From NCBI RefSeq assembly GCF_008373755.1, contig NZ_VUJV01000001.1, positions 1 through 64,000 on the forward strand: a stretch of 64,000 nucleotides of DNA. Reading direction: 5' to 3'. Positions 37,899-46,043 of the stretch are shown here, one piece after another. A program made the position numbers and the translations under genes. This DNA comes from Nocardioides humilatus (GTDB lineage Bacteria > Actinomycetota > Actinomycetes > Propionibacteriales > Nocardioidaceae). The notes beneath the pieces were generated by a model. It did no database searches. It was not told where the DNA came from and was given only the letters and a program-made list of their open reading frames with translations. Each line of letters opens with the position of its first letter. Position 1 is the first letter of the stretch.

Positions 37899-38539
37899 GC
37901 GACCACGAAGCGCACCCGGGCGCCCGGCGTCAGCAGGGCGGGCGGATCGCGGTCGAGGTCCCACATCCGCGCATCGGTGCGCCCGATCAGCTGCCAGCCG
38001 CCCGGCGACTCGCGCGGGTAGACCCCGCTGAACTCCCCCGCCAGCCCGACCGCTCCGGCGGGGACCCGGGTGCGTGGGCTGTCGCGGCGCGGCACCACCA
38101 GCCGCGGGTCGCCGCCCACCAGGTAGCCGAACCCGGGCGCGAACCCCCCGAACGCCACCCGCCACGGGCTCGCCGTGTGCGCCGCGACCACCCCGGCTTC
38201 GCCGAGTCCCGTCAGCTCGCCGACGTGGGAGAGGTCCGGGCCGTCGTACTGGACCGGGATCTGGATCTCGGGGTGCTCGGACTCGCGTTGCACCTGAACT
38301 TTCGGTCCCTTTTCTCGCATTTCAAGGGCCGAAAGTTCAGGGGCAACGCGAGTCCGGAGCGCAGCGAGGTCGATTCCGGGGCACGCTCGGACCAGGACCG
38401 TGCGGGCGCCGGGGACGAGGTCGTCGACGAGGTCGGCCAGGTCGGGCGCGACCGCGAGGGCATCGACGCAGGCGACGACCGCGGCGGTGTCCGGCAGCTC
38501 CAGGAGCAGCGCGCGGTCGCCGTAGGGCAGGACGTTCAT
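37895..38539 (-). CDS. pxpB: 5-Oxoprolinase subunit B, with embedded palindromic element
   Basis: KipI/AHS1-fold subunit of 5-oxoprolinase, 214 aa. The N-terminal part is [12 protein letters not shown]; the catalytic half contains [45 protein letters not shown] (key [11 protein letters not shown]) and GGWQLIGRT. Residues 62-87, in the linker between the two halves, are encoded by a 77-bp palindrome (38279-38355). The reading frame stays open, and both flanking family motifs are intact, so the gene is probably still functional. It overlaps both neighbours by 4 nt, forming a tight pxpA-pxpB-pxpC operon. Confidence 0.92.
   Translation of the reverse strand: MNVLPYGDRALLLELPDTAAVVACVDALAVAPDLADLVDDLVPGARTVLVRACPGIDLAALRTRVAPELSALEMREKGPKVQVQRESEHPEIQIPVQYDGPDLSHVGELTGLGEAGVVAAHTASPWRVAFGGFAPGFGYLVGGDPRLVVPRRDSPRTRVPAGAVGLAGEFSGVYPRESPGGWQLIGRTDARMWDLDRDPPALLTPGARVRFVVA
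38279..38355. repeat. 77-bp palindromic element inside pxpB
   Basis: The left arm (38279-38311) starts GGACTCGCGTTGC and continues CCTGAACTTTCGG after one base; the right arm (38324-38355) is its reverse complement with one mismatch and one single-base bulge, around a 12-nt centre. About 32 bp of nearly perfect pairing is far more than expected in coding DNA. It lies at the domain boundary and is translated in frame. Confidence 0.85.
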
Positions 38540-39297
38540 GCGAAGGAGCGCACCGTGAAGCCGGCGGCGTTCAGGGCACCGTGGACCTTCGCGGCGATCG
38601 CGGGAGCACCGGGGGTGTCGCCGTGCACGCAGAGCGACTGCACGACGCCCTCCCGAGCGAGGCGAAGGGCCTGCTCGGCGGCCTCCTCCGGATCCTGGAG
38701 TACGGCGTCGGGCTCGCTGCGCGGCACGAGCGACCCGTCGTCGCGGTAACGCCGGTCGGCGAAGCCCTCCCCCACGACGGGCAGCCCCTCGGAGGTGGCG
38801 ATCTCCAAGAAGAGCGATCCGGGGAGGCCGAGCACCGGCAGTCGGTCCAGGTCGACGGCAGCGTCGACGACCGCCCGCGCCTGCGCCTCGACCCGGTTGA
38901 CCGCGTGGTAGAGCGCGCCGTGCGGCTTGAGGTAGCGCACCGTGCTCGGCGCAGCGAGCGCGCGCAGGGCGCCGACCTGGTAGCGAACATCGGCGTGGAG
39001 GTCGGCAGGATCGATGTCGACGAAGCGCCGTCCGAAACCGGCGAGGTCGCGGTAGCCGACCTGGGCGCCGATCGTGACCCCGTGCGTCGTCGCGAGCGAA
39101 CAGGTCTCGAGCAGCGTTCGGGGATCACCGGCATGGAAGCCACAGGCGACGTTGGCGCTGGTCAGGTGGGGCACGAGTGCCGCGTCGTCACCGAGCCGCC
39201 AGCGGCCGAATGACTCCCCCACGTCGGCGTTGATGTCAATCTCGGGACCAGCGGACCGGCGACCTTCCTGCAACGTCACCCCCCTATCGTGGCGCAC
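38536..39297 (-). CDS. pxpA: 5-Oxoprolinase subunit A (LamB/YcsF family)
   Basis: TIM-barrel-like subunit of 5-oxoprolinase. The 253-aa frame has [40 protein letters not shown] (key [11 protein letters not shown]), [10 protein letters not shown] and [12 protein letters not shown], all typical of YcsF. The start is uncertain: GTG 39297, GTG 39279 and TTG 39273 are all in frame, and AGGGGG sits directly before GTG 39279, six nt before TTG 39273. The last would remove eight non-conserved residues. First gene of pxpABC, divergent from ccr. Confidence 0.93.
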   Translation of the reverse strand: MRHDRGVTLQEGRRSAGPEIDINADVGESFGRWRLGDDAALVPHLTSANVACGFHAGDPRTLLETCSLATTHGVTIGAQVGYRDLAGFGRRFVDIDPADLHADVRYQVGALRALAAPSTVRYLKPHGALYHAVNRVEAQARAVVDAAVDLDRLPVLGLPGSLFLEIATSEGLPVVGEGFADRRYRDDGSLVPRSEPDAVLQDPEEAAEQALRLAREGVVQSLCVHGDTPGAPAIAAKVHGALNAAGFTVRSFA

Positions 39298-39338
39298 ACA
39301 AGGCGTGAGACGCCCGTCACGAACTCACCACCGGACGG

Positions 39339-39352
39339 TTACTCATGGGTAA
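39339..39352. promoter_or_regulatory. Ethylmalonyl-CoA-type palindrome, ccr promoter
   Basis: TTACTCATGGGTAA (YTACY-N4-RGTAR) lies 52 nt before the ccr start and overlaps a -10 candidate TAATCT, a position suited to repression. It also lies 42 nt from the divergent pxpA start. Confidence 0.55.
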
Positions 39353-39404
39353 TCTTCCCGGCGGCCGTGCCCATTTTCCGATTGCAGCCAGGGAGACAAC
39401 GACC

Positions 39405-40745
39405 GTGCAGCACATCCTCGACGCCATCCAGGCGGACGACACCTCCGCCGAGGACTTCGCGAACCTCGAGCTTCCCCAGTCCTACCGCGCCGTGACGGTG
39501 CACAAGGACGAGGTCGACATGTTCGAAGGCATCGCCTCGAAGGACAAGGACCCCCGCAAGTCGCTCCACGTCGACGAGGTCCCGCTCCCCGAGCTCGGCC
39601 CCGGCGAGGCGTTCGTGGCCGTCATGGCGTCCGCGATCAACTACAACACCGTGTGGACCTCGATCTTCGAGCCGGTCTCGACCTTCGGCTTCCTCGAGCG
39701 CTACGGCCGCGAGTCGTCCTTCGGTGCGCGCCACAACCTCGACTACCACATCGTCGGCTCGGACCTGTCCGGCGTCGTCCTGGCCGTCGGCCCGGGCGTG
39801 ACCAAGTGGAAGGCCGGCGACCGCGTCGTCGCGCACTGCCTCTCGGTCGAGCTCGAGGCCCCCGACGGTCACAACGACACGATGATGGACCCCTCGCAGC
39901 GCATCTGGGGCTTCGAGACCAACTTCGGCGGTCTCGCCGACGTCGCGATGGTCAAGGCCAACCAGCTGATGCCGAAGCCGGAGCACCTCACCTGGGAAGA
40001 GGCCGCCTCCCCCGGCCTGGTCAACTGCACCGCCTACCGCCAGCTCGTGTCCGCCAACGGCGGCAACATGAAGCAGGGCGACAACGTCCTCATCTGGGGT
40101 GCGTCGGGCGGCCTCGGCGGCTTCGCGACGCAGTACGCCCTCAACGGTGGCGCCAACCCGATCTGCGTGGTCTCCAACGAGGAGAAGGCCCAGATCGTGC
40201 GCAACATGGGCGCCGAGATGGTGATCAACCGCTCCGAGCTCGCTCCGCAGTTCTGGAACGAGGAGGGCACCAAGCAGAACCCGAAGGAGTGGCAGCGCTT
40301 CGGCAAGGCCATCCGCGAGCTCACCGGCGGCGAGGACATCGACATCGTCTTCGAGCACCCGGGCCGCGAGACCTTCGGCGCCTCGGTCTACGTCACCCGC
40401 AAGGGCGGCACCATCACGACCTGCGCGTCGACGACCGGCTTCATGCACGAGTACGACAACCGCTACCTGTGGATGAACCTCAAGAAGATCATCTCCAGCC
40501 ACTTCGCCAACTACCGCGAGTCGTGGGAGGCCAACCGCCTCATCGCGCAGGCCAAGATCCACCCGACCCTCTCGCGCACCTACAAGCTCGAGGACACCGG
40601 CCAGGCCGCGCTCGACGTGCACCACAACAAGCACCAGGGCAAGGTCGGCGTCCTGTGCCTCTCGCCCGAGGAGGGCCTCGGCGTGAAGAACGCCGAGCTC
40701 CGCGAGCAGCACATCGACAAGATCAACCTGTTCCGCGGCATCTGA
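39405..40745 (+). CDS. ccr: Crotonyl-CoA carboxylase/reductase
   Basis: Key enzyme of the ethylmalonyl-CoA pathway; reductively carboxylates crotonyl-CoA to ethylmalonyl-CoA with NADPH and CO2. The 446-aa MDR-family protein has the diagnostic segments AINYNTVWTSIFEPVSTF (key INYNTVWTSIFEP), GSDLSGVVLAVGPGV, GFETNFGGLADV, NVLIWGASGGLGGFATQ (NADPH binding) and FEHPGRETFGASVYV. The start was set at GTG 39405 after GGGAGA, giving the usual family N-terminus (VQHILDAI); the longer frame to 39345 is less likely. It also supplies extender units for polyketides in some actinobacteria, but no PKS is here. Confidence 0.97.
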   Translation: MQHILDAIQADDTSAEDFANLELPQSYRAVTVHKDEVDMFEGIASKDKDPRKSLHVDEVPLPELGPGEAFVAVMASAINYNTVWTSIFEPVSTFGFLERYGRESSFGARHNLDYHIVGSDLSGVVLAVGPGVTKWKAGDRVVAHCLSVELEAPDGHNDTMMDPSQRIWGFETNFGGLADVAMVKANQLMPKPEHLTWEEAASPGLVNCTAYRQLVSANGGNMKQGDNVLIWGASGGLGGFATQYALNGGANPICVVSNEEKAQIVRNMGAEMVINRSELAPQFWNEEGTKQNPKEWQRFGKAIRELTGGEDIDIVFEHPGRETFGASVYVTRKGGTITTCASTTGFMHEYDNRYLWMNLKKIISSHFANYRESWEANRLIAQAKIHPTLSRTYKLEDTGQAALDVHHNKHQGKVGVLCLSPEEGLGVKNAELREQHIDKINLFRGI

Positions 40746-40758
40746 GGTGACGCGCCGC

Positions 40759-40764
40759 TAGATT
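40759..40764 (+). promoter_or_regulatory. -10 box of leaderless MMPL promoter
   Basis: TAGATT followed by exactly six nt and GTG 40771. It lies in the 25-bp gap after ccr and suggests the transporter has its own leaderless promoter in addition to read-through from ccr. Confidence 0.5.
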
Positions 40765-40770
40765 GCGGCT

Positions 40771-43530
40771 GTGATCGACCGCTGGGCCGGGATCGTCGGG
40801 CGACATGCTCGACTGATCCTGGCTGCAGCGGTCGTCCTCGTTTTCGGGGCTGCGGTCTACGGCGCCGGCGTCATGGACGACCTCGGCCGAGGCGGTTTCG
40901 AGGATCCCGACGCCGAGGGCTACCGCGCTGTCGAGGCGGAGCAGACGCTGTTCGGCAACCACCAGCCCGACGTCGTCGCGATCTACTCCAGCGACGCGCT
41001 CGACGTCGATGACGCGGACTTCCAGATCGCCGTCGAGGAGGTCGTCCTCCGCCTCCAGGACCAGCCCGAGGTCGTGCGCACCGTGCCGGCCGTCGACGCC
41101 CCGCCCGACACCTGGATCACCTCGCCGGACCGGCACGCCATCCAGGTCCACATCTCGCTGGCCGGCGACACCCTCAACGAGCGACTCATCAACTATGACG
41201 AGATCGCGCCGCTGCTGAACGCGACCGGGCTCGAGACCGACCTCGCGGGCCTGTATCCGGCGCACGCCGACGTCAACGTCATCACCGAAGAGGACCTCAA
41301 GCAGGCGGAGCTGATCTCGCTCCCCCTCGTGGTGCTGCTCGCGCTGCTGATCTTCGGCAGCCTCACGGCATCGGCGATGCCCGCTCTCCTCGGCATCGTG
41401 GCGCTGCTCGTGTCGATCGCCATGATGCGCGTTCTGACGCTCTTCACCGACGTGTCGATGTTCTCGATCAACGTCATCTCGCTGCTCGGCATCGGCCTCG
41501 CCGTCGACTACTCGCTCTTCATCGTGAGCCGCTTCCGCGAGGAGCTCGCGCTGCTCCCGCCCGACGACCCGGCCTCGTCCCGCACCGCCGTCGCACGCAC
41601 GCTCGCCACGGCAGGGCGCACCGTGATGTTCTCCGGGCTGGTCGTCGCGGCCTCGATGTCCAGCCTGCTCGTCTACCCACAGATCTTCTTGCGGAGCATG
41701 GGGTACGGCGGCATCGCCGCCGTGCTGATCGCGATGCTCGCCGCGATCACGGTGCTGCCGGCCATCCTCGTGCTCCTCGGCCGGCGGATCGACAAGGGCC
41801 GGCTGCCGTGGCGCAAGAGCTGGGACATGCCCGAGCCCGCCGGCGACGACGGTCGGTGGGCGAGGCTCGCGCGTGCCGTGATGCGCCACCCCGTCGCCGT
41901 GCTCGCCGTCTGCGCCGTCGTCCTGCTGGCGATCGCCTCACCGTTCCTGGGCGCGAAGTGGGGTGGCATCGACCACCGGATCCTGCCCGAGGACGCGCCC
42001 TCCCGGATCGCCGCGGAGAAGCTCCTCGAGTTCGGGCCCGAGACGTCGCTGGCCACGGCGGTGCTGGAGGACGTCGACCGGGAGACGGTCGACCGTTACG
42101 TCGCCGACGCCGAGGGCGTCGACGGCGTCACCGCGTTCGTGCTCGAGGAGGACGGCAACGCTGCGCTGGTGCGGATGCTGTGGACCGGCAACAGCCAGTC
42201 GGAGGATTCCCAGGACATCGTCGCGGACCTGCGCGACATCGAACCGTCGACCGGCTCGGCGCTGGTCGGCGGCCTGACCGCCGACACGGTCGACCTGGTC
42301 GCGTCCGTCCACGGGCACCTCCCGCTGATGGGCGGGATCGTGCTGCTGGTCATGCTCGTACTGCTGTTCGTGGCCTTCGGGTCGCTGGTGCTGCCGATCA
42401 AGGCCGTCGTGATGAACGCCTTCTCGATCACCGCGTCCTTCGGGGTGGTGACGTGGATCTTCAACGACGGCCACCTCTCGAGCCTGCTCGGCTTCACCTC
42501 GCCCGGCTTCTTGGAGGCCACCAACCCGATCCTGATGCTCGCCATCATCTTCGGGCTCTCGATGGACTACGAGGTCTTCCTGCTCTCCCGGGTACGCGAG
42601 CGGTGGGACGCGACCGGCGACCACGAGGGCGCGGTCGCCAGCGGCGTGCAGTCGACGGGCCGGATCATCACCAGCGCCGCGCTGCTGCTCGGCGTCGTCA
42701 TCGGAGCCTTCGCGACGGGCGACATCGTCTTGATGAAGATGCTCGGCGTCGGGATGGTCGTCGCGCTGATCGTCGACGCCACCATCGTCCGGGCGCTGAT
42801 GGTGCCCGCCACGATGGCCCTCCTCGGCCGCCTCAACTGGTGGGCGCCCGGGCCGATGCGGCGCTGGTGGGAGAAGCACGGGTTCCGCGAGGGCGCGGTG
42901 CTGGCGCCGGCCGGTCCCGGGCTACCGCCCCCACCGCCGCCACCCTCGACCCAGGCTCCGCCCCCGCCACCGCCTCCGCCGTCCGCTCCGCCCGTGGCAC
43001 CGGTCGCGACCGTCACGACGCTCGCCGATCGACTGCTCACCGCACGGTTGACCCTCCGGGAGTCCACCGAGCTGGTCGCGTCCCTCGCCCGCTCGCTGGT
43101 GAGCTCTCCGCCGCCCGGTGGAGCACACGGCGCGATCGGTCCGGCCGGCGTACTGCTGGGGCCGGAGGGGGCGCGGCTCACCACGGCGCCGCCCGACCCG
43201 GCGTACGCCCCGCCCGAGGCTGCGGCCGGCCCGACACCGACCGGCGACGTCTACGCCCTCGGCAGCCTGCTGTGGGCGGCCGCGACCGGCGCACCGCCCT
43301 TCAGCGGCGCGACCCTCGAGGACCTGCGTCGCGCGCAGGTCTCCCAACGGGTGCCCCAGCTGCCCGGGCGCGAGCCCCTCACGCTGGCCGTCAACCGGGT
43401 CCTGCGGCTCGCCGTGACCCGCGACCCGAGCCGGCGCTACGCCAGCGCCGCGGCGCTCCTCCACGACCTGGAGATCGCGCTCGGCCTGCCCGAGCCGACG
43501 CCGCAGCCGACGCCGGAAACGCCGCACTAG
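40771..43530 (+). CDS. MMPL-family transporter fused to a kinase-like C-lobe
   Basis: A 919-aa RND/MMPL membrane exporter with two repeats of large extracellular loop plus transmembrane bundle. The sequence has the family's SINVISLLGIGLAVDYSLFIVSRFREE (key GIGLAVDYSLFIVSRFREE) and, in the second half, GLSMDYEVFLLSRVRERWD. After a proline-rich linker (residues about 715-745) comes an unusual C-terminal domain resembling the C-lobe of Ser/Thr kinases: HGAIGPAG where HRDxKPxN is expected (H786), YAPPEA (812), DVYALGSLLW (826) and DPSRRYASAAALLHDLE. Catalytic Asp and DFG are absent, so it is a pseudokinase at best. Cargo unknown. Confidence 0.9.
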   Translation: MIDRWAGIVGRHARLILAAAVVLVFGAAVYGAGVMDDLGRGGFEDPDAEGYRAVEAEQTLFGNHQPDVVAIYSSDALDVDDADFQIAVEEVVLRLQDQPEVVRTVPAVDAPPDTWITSPDRHAIQVHISLAGDTLNERLINYDEIAPLLNATGLETDLAGLYPAHADVNVITEEDLKQAELISLPLVVLLALLIFGSLTASAMPALLGIVALLVSIAMMRVLTLFTDVSMFSINVISLLGIGLAVDYSLFIVSRFREELALLPPDDPASSRTAVARTLATAGRTVMFSGLVVAASMSSLLVYPQIFLRSMGYGGIAAVLIAMLAAITVLPAILVLLGRRIDKGRLPWRKSWDMPEPAGDDGRWARLARAVMRHPVAVLAVCAVVLLAIASPFLGAKWGGIDHRILPEDAPSRIAAEKLLEFGPETSLATAVLEDVDRETVDRYVADAEGVDGVTAFVLEEDGNAALVRMLWTGNSQSEDSQDIVADLRDIEPSTGSALVGGLTADTVDLVASVHGHLPLMGGIVLLVMLVLLFVAFGSLVLPIKAVVMNAFSITASFGVVTWIFNDGHLSSLLGFTSPGFLEATNPILMLAIIFGLSMDYEVFLLSRVRERWDATGDHEGAVASGVQSTGRIITSAALLLGVVIGAFATGDIVLMKMLGVGMVVALIVDATIVRALMVPATMALLGRLNWWAPGPMRRWWEKHGFREGAVLAPAGPGLPPPPPPPSTQAPPPPPPPPSAPPVAPVATVTTLADRLLTARLTLRESTELVASLARSLVSSPPPGGAHGAIGPAGVLLGPEGARLTTAPPDPAYAPPEAAAGPTPTGDVYALGSLLWAAATGAPPFSGATLEDLRRAQVSQRVPQLPGREPLTLAVNRVLRLAVTRDPSRRYASAAALLHDLEIALGLPEPTPQPTPETPH

Positions 43531-43537
43531 CAGGCGT

Positions 43538-43557
43538 TGTGGGCGGAAACTCCCACA
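43538..43557 (+). terminator. Small hairpin after the MMPL gene
   Basis: TGTGGG and CCCACA pair around an 8-nt loop, 8 nt past the stop. Weak terminator; the rest of the 128-bp gap must hold the promoter of the coiled-coil gene. Confidence 0.35.
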
Positions 43558-43659
43558 GCACCGGGCGAAATGCGTGGGTCGGGGGTGGGTTATCGCCATC
43601 CCATCAGGGATCATGGACGAGACCTCGCTGAACCCGACCCCCATTGGAGCTTCCCCAGC

Positions 43660-44868
43660 ATGAGCGACCAAGGTCTGTCGATCTTCGACGACGAGCCCGG
43701 CCGCGAGTCAGCGGACGCAGAGTCGAAGTCCCACCAAACCGACACAGAGACGACCCAGGTGATGCCCGTGACCGCGTCCGCCCCCGCCCAGCCGGCCCAG
43801 CCCGCCGAGCCGACGCAGCCCGCACCCGCGCGGCCCGCGCCGACCCGAGCACCGGTGCCGCAGTCGGCAGCACTGCCGCTCGTCCGACGCGGCGGCTATG
43901 ACACGGCGGCGGTCGACGCGCAGATCCGACAGCTCTCGAGCGAGAAGGCTGCGCTGGGGGCCAGCCTGACCGAGTCCGAGCACCGGGTCCTCGAGCTCGA
44001 GGCCGAGCTGAAGACGGCGAAGGCCGAGCTCGCCGAGAGCGACAACCCCTCCTACGCCGGCCTGGGCGGCCGCGCGAGCGCCATGCTGCGGCTGGCCGAG
44101 GAGGAGGCCGACGACATCCGCGGGGCCGCCGAGCGCGACGCCGCCGAGATCCGCGACCAGGCGACCCGCGACGCCAAGGCCGTCCGCGCCGAAGCCGCGC
44201 GCGAGGCGCAGGACATGCGTGCCGTCCAGTTGCGCGAGCTCGAGGAGAACCGCACGCGCCTCCTCGAGAACGCCGAGCAGGAGCTCGCCCTGGCGCGCAG
44301 CACCGCCACCGACGAGCTCGCCAGCGCCAAGCGCGAGGCCGACCAACTCCGGCTCGCGGCCCAGCAGGAGGCCAGCGAGCAGCGCAACGCCGTGCAGCGC
44401 GAGGTCGAGCAGGCCCGCGCAGCCGCCGACCGTGAGGTCCAGGAGGCCCGCCGCACCCTGGCCGTGGAGAAGGAGCGCCTCGCCCGCGAGGCCACCGACC
44501 ACCACAACACCGCGGTGTCGGAGACCCGGCGCCTCGTCGAGGAGGCCGAGCAGCGTGCGGCCGCCGCCGAGCAGCGCGCAGCCGAGGCCGGCAAGCAGGC
44601 GGCCGAGAACCGGGGCGCCGCGCAGTCGGAGTCCGAGGCCCTGCTCAGCCGCGCCCGTCGCGAGGCCGAGCAGATCGTCGCCTCCGCCCGCACCCAGGCC
44701 GACGCGATCACCGCCAGTGGCGACGCCGAGCTGCAGCGCCAGCTGGCCGCCACCCGCGCCGAGCTCGAGCGGGTCAGCAAGCGCCGTGACTCGATCACCG
44801 CGCAGCTGTCCTCGCTCGCCGAGCTCGTGGCCGGCTTCGGCGGAGACGAGTCCGAGGACAAGAGTTGA
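43660..44868 (+). CDS. DivIVA-like coiled-coil protein
   Basis: A 402-aa cytoplasmic protein. After an acidic, Pro/Ala-rich N-terminal stretch comes a DivIVA-type segment (GYDTAAVDAQIRQLSSEKAAL, key YDTAAVDAQI), then about 300 residues of continuous Ala/Glu/Arg-rich coiled coil with repeated AEREAxE-type heptads. This resembles actinobacterial polar-growth scaffolds (Wag31/Scy-like), so a role in cell shape or division is likely but inferred. ATG 43660 follows GGAG; the frame upstream is not conserved-looking. It overlaps the next gene by 4 nt. Confidence 0.82.
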   Translation: MSDQGLSIFDDEPGRESADAESKSHQTDTETTQVMPVTASAPAQPAQPAEPTQPAPARPAPTRAPVPQSAALPLVRRGGYDTAAVDAQIRQLSSEKAALGASLTESEHRVLELEAELKTAKAELAESDNPSYAGLGGRASAMLRLAEEEADDIRGAAERDAAEIRDQATRDAKAVRAEAAREAQDMRAVQLRELEENRTRLLENAEQELALARSTATDELASAKREADQLRLAAQQEASEQRNAVQREVEQARAAADREVQEARRTLAVEKERLAREATDHHNTAVSETRRLVEEAEQRAAAAEQRAAEAGKQAAENRGAAQSESEALLSRARREAEQIVASARTQADAITASGDAELQRQLAATRAELERVSKRRDSITAQLSSLAELVAGFGGDESEDKS

Positions 44869-46043
44869 GCTTCGGCCGGCGGCGGGCGGCCGCCCCGCAG
44901 GGTGGCGCGTCCGCGGCCGGCCCCTCCACGGTCGCCCCGACCGAGGAGCAGGCACCGATCGACGGGGCCGCCGCCGTACCTCTGCCTCTTCCGTACGGCG
45001 AGCCGGGCGCGCCCTTCGACAAGAAGTCGCCGTTCTACATCGGCTTCGTCGGTGGTCTCGGCCTGCTGCTGGCCTACTGGCTGTTCCAGGCGCTGATCGG
45101 CATCGGCTCGGTGCTGATGCTGGTCGTCGTCTCGTTCTTCCTGGCGGCCGGGCTCAACCCGTCGGTCGAGTTCCTCGAGCGTCGCGGAGTGCGCCGGTCC
45201 TGGGCATGCGCGTTCGTGATCAGCGCGGCGCTCGGCACGGTCGCCCTCTTCATCGTCGCGATCGTGCCCGTCATCGCCGACCAGATCCAGGCGCTGACCG
45301 ACAACGCGCCCATCTGGCTCGACGAGCTGGAGAAGAACCAGAACGTCCAAGACCTCAACGACGAGTACGAGATCGTCGACAAGGCCAAGGCTTTCATCAC
45401 CGACGGCGACTTCATCGCGACGCTCTTCGGCGGCGCGCTGGGCTTCGGCCTCAAGATCATCTCGGCGCTCTTCAACGCCTTCATCATCGTCGTGCTGACG
45501 CTCTACTTCCTCGCGTCGCTCAAGACCACCACCCACGCGATCTACCGGCTCGCTCCGGCCTCGCGACGCGATCGGGTGGAGAAGCTCGGCGACAAGGTCA
45601 TCCACAACATCGGCGGCTACGTCTCCGGCGCCTTCGTCGTGGCAATGTGCGCCGGCATCAGCTCGCTGATCTTCCTGCAGTTCACCGAGATCCGTGAATA
45701 CGCCGTCGCGCTGGCCTTCGTCGTGGCCGTCCTCGACGTCATCCCGATGATCGGCGCCACGCTGGGCGCTGTCATCGTCTGCGCCATCGCCTTCGCCACC
45801 GACGTGAAGAGCGGCGTCGCGGCGGTGATCTTCTACGTGATCTACCAGCAGGTCGAGAACTACGTGATCTACCCGCGCGTGATGGGTCGCACCGTCGACC
45901 TCCCCGGCGCGGTGATCGTGATCGCTGCCCTGGTCGGCACCGCCCTGCTCGGCGTGGTCGGCGCGCTGCTCGCGATCCCCGCAGCGGCCGCGGTGCTGCT
46001 GATCATCCGCGAGGTCGTCATCAAGCAGCAGGACCTGCGCTGA
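44865..46043 (+). CDS. AI-2E family transporter (PerM-like)
   Basis: A 392-aa multi-pass membrane protein with the family's pattern: two N-terminal helices (YIGFVGGLGLLLAYWLFQAL, key LLLAYWLFQAL; SVLMLVVVSFFLAAGLNPSVEFLERRGV, key FFLAAGLNPSVEFLERRG), a soluble middle, and C-terminal helices including LDVIPMIGATLGAVI and YQQVENYVIYPRVMGRTVDL (key ENYVIYPRVMGRTV). AI-2E members export small molecules or Na+/H+; a specific role cannot be given. The TTG start overlaps the previous stop by 4 nt (TTGA) and has GAGGA upstream, so it is coupled to the DivIVA-like gene. Confidence 0.9.
   Translation: MSFGRRRAAAPQGGASAAGPSTVAPTEEQAPIDGAAAVPLPLPYGEPGAPFDKKSPFYIGFVGGLGLLLAYWLFQALIGIGSVLMLVVVSFFLAAGLNPSVEFLERRGVRRSWACAFVISAALGTVALFIVAIVPVIADQIQALTDNAPIWLDELEKNQNVQDLNDEYEIVDKAKAFITDGDFIATLFGGALGFGLKIISALFNAFIIVVLTLYFLASLKTTTHAIYRLAPASRRDRVEKLGDKVIHNIGGYVSGAFVVAMCAGISSLIFLQFTEIREYAVALAFVVAVLDVIPMIGATLGAVIVCAIAFATDVKSGVAAVIFYVIYQQVENYVIYPRVMGRTVDLPGAVIVIAALVGTALLGVVGALLAIPAAAAVLLIIREVVIKQQDLR

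Noticed and set aside
39339-40712. 457-aa minus-strand frame antisense to ccr
   Set aside because: Shadow of the highly biased ccr coding sequence.
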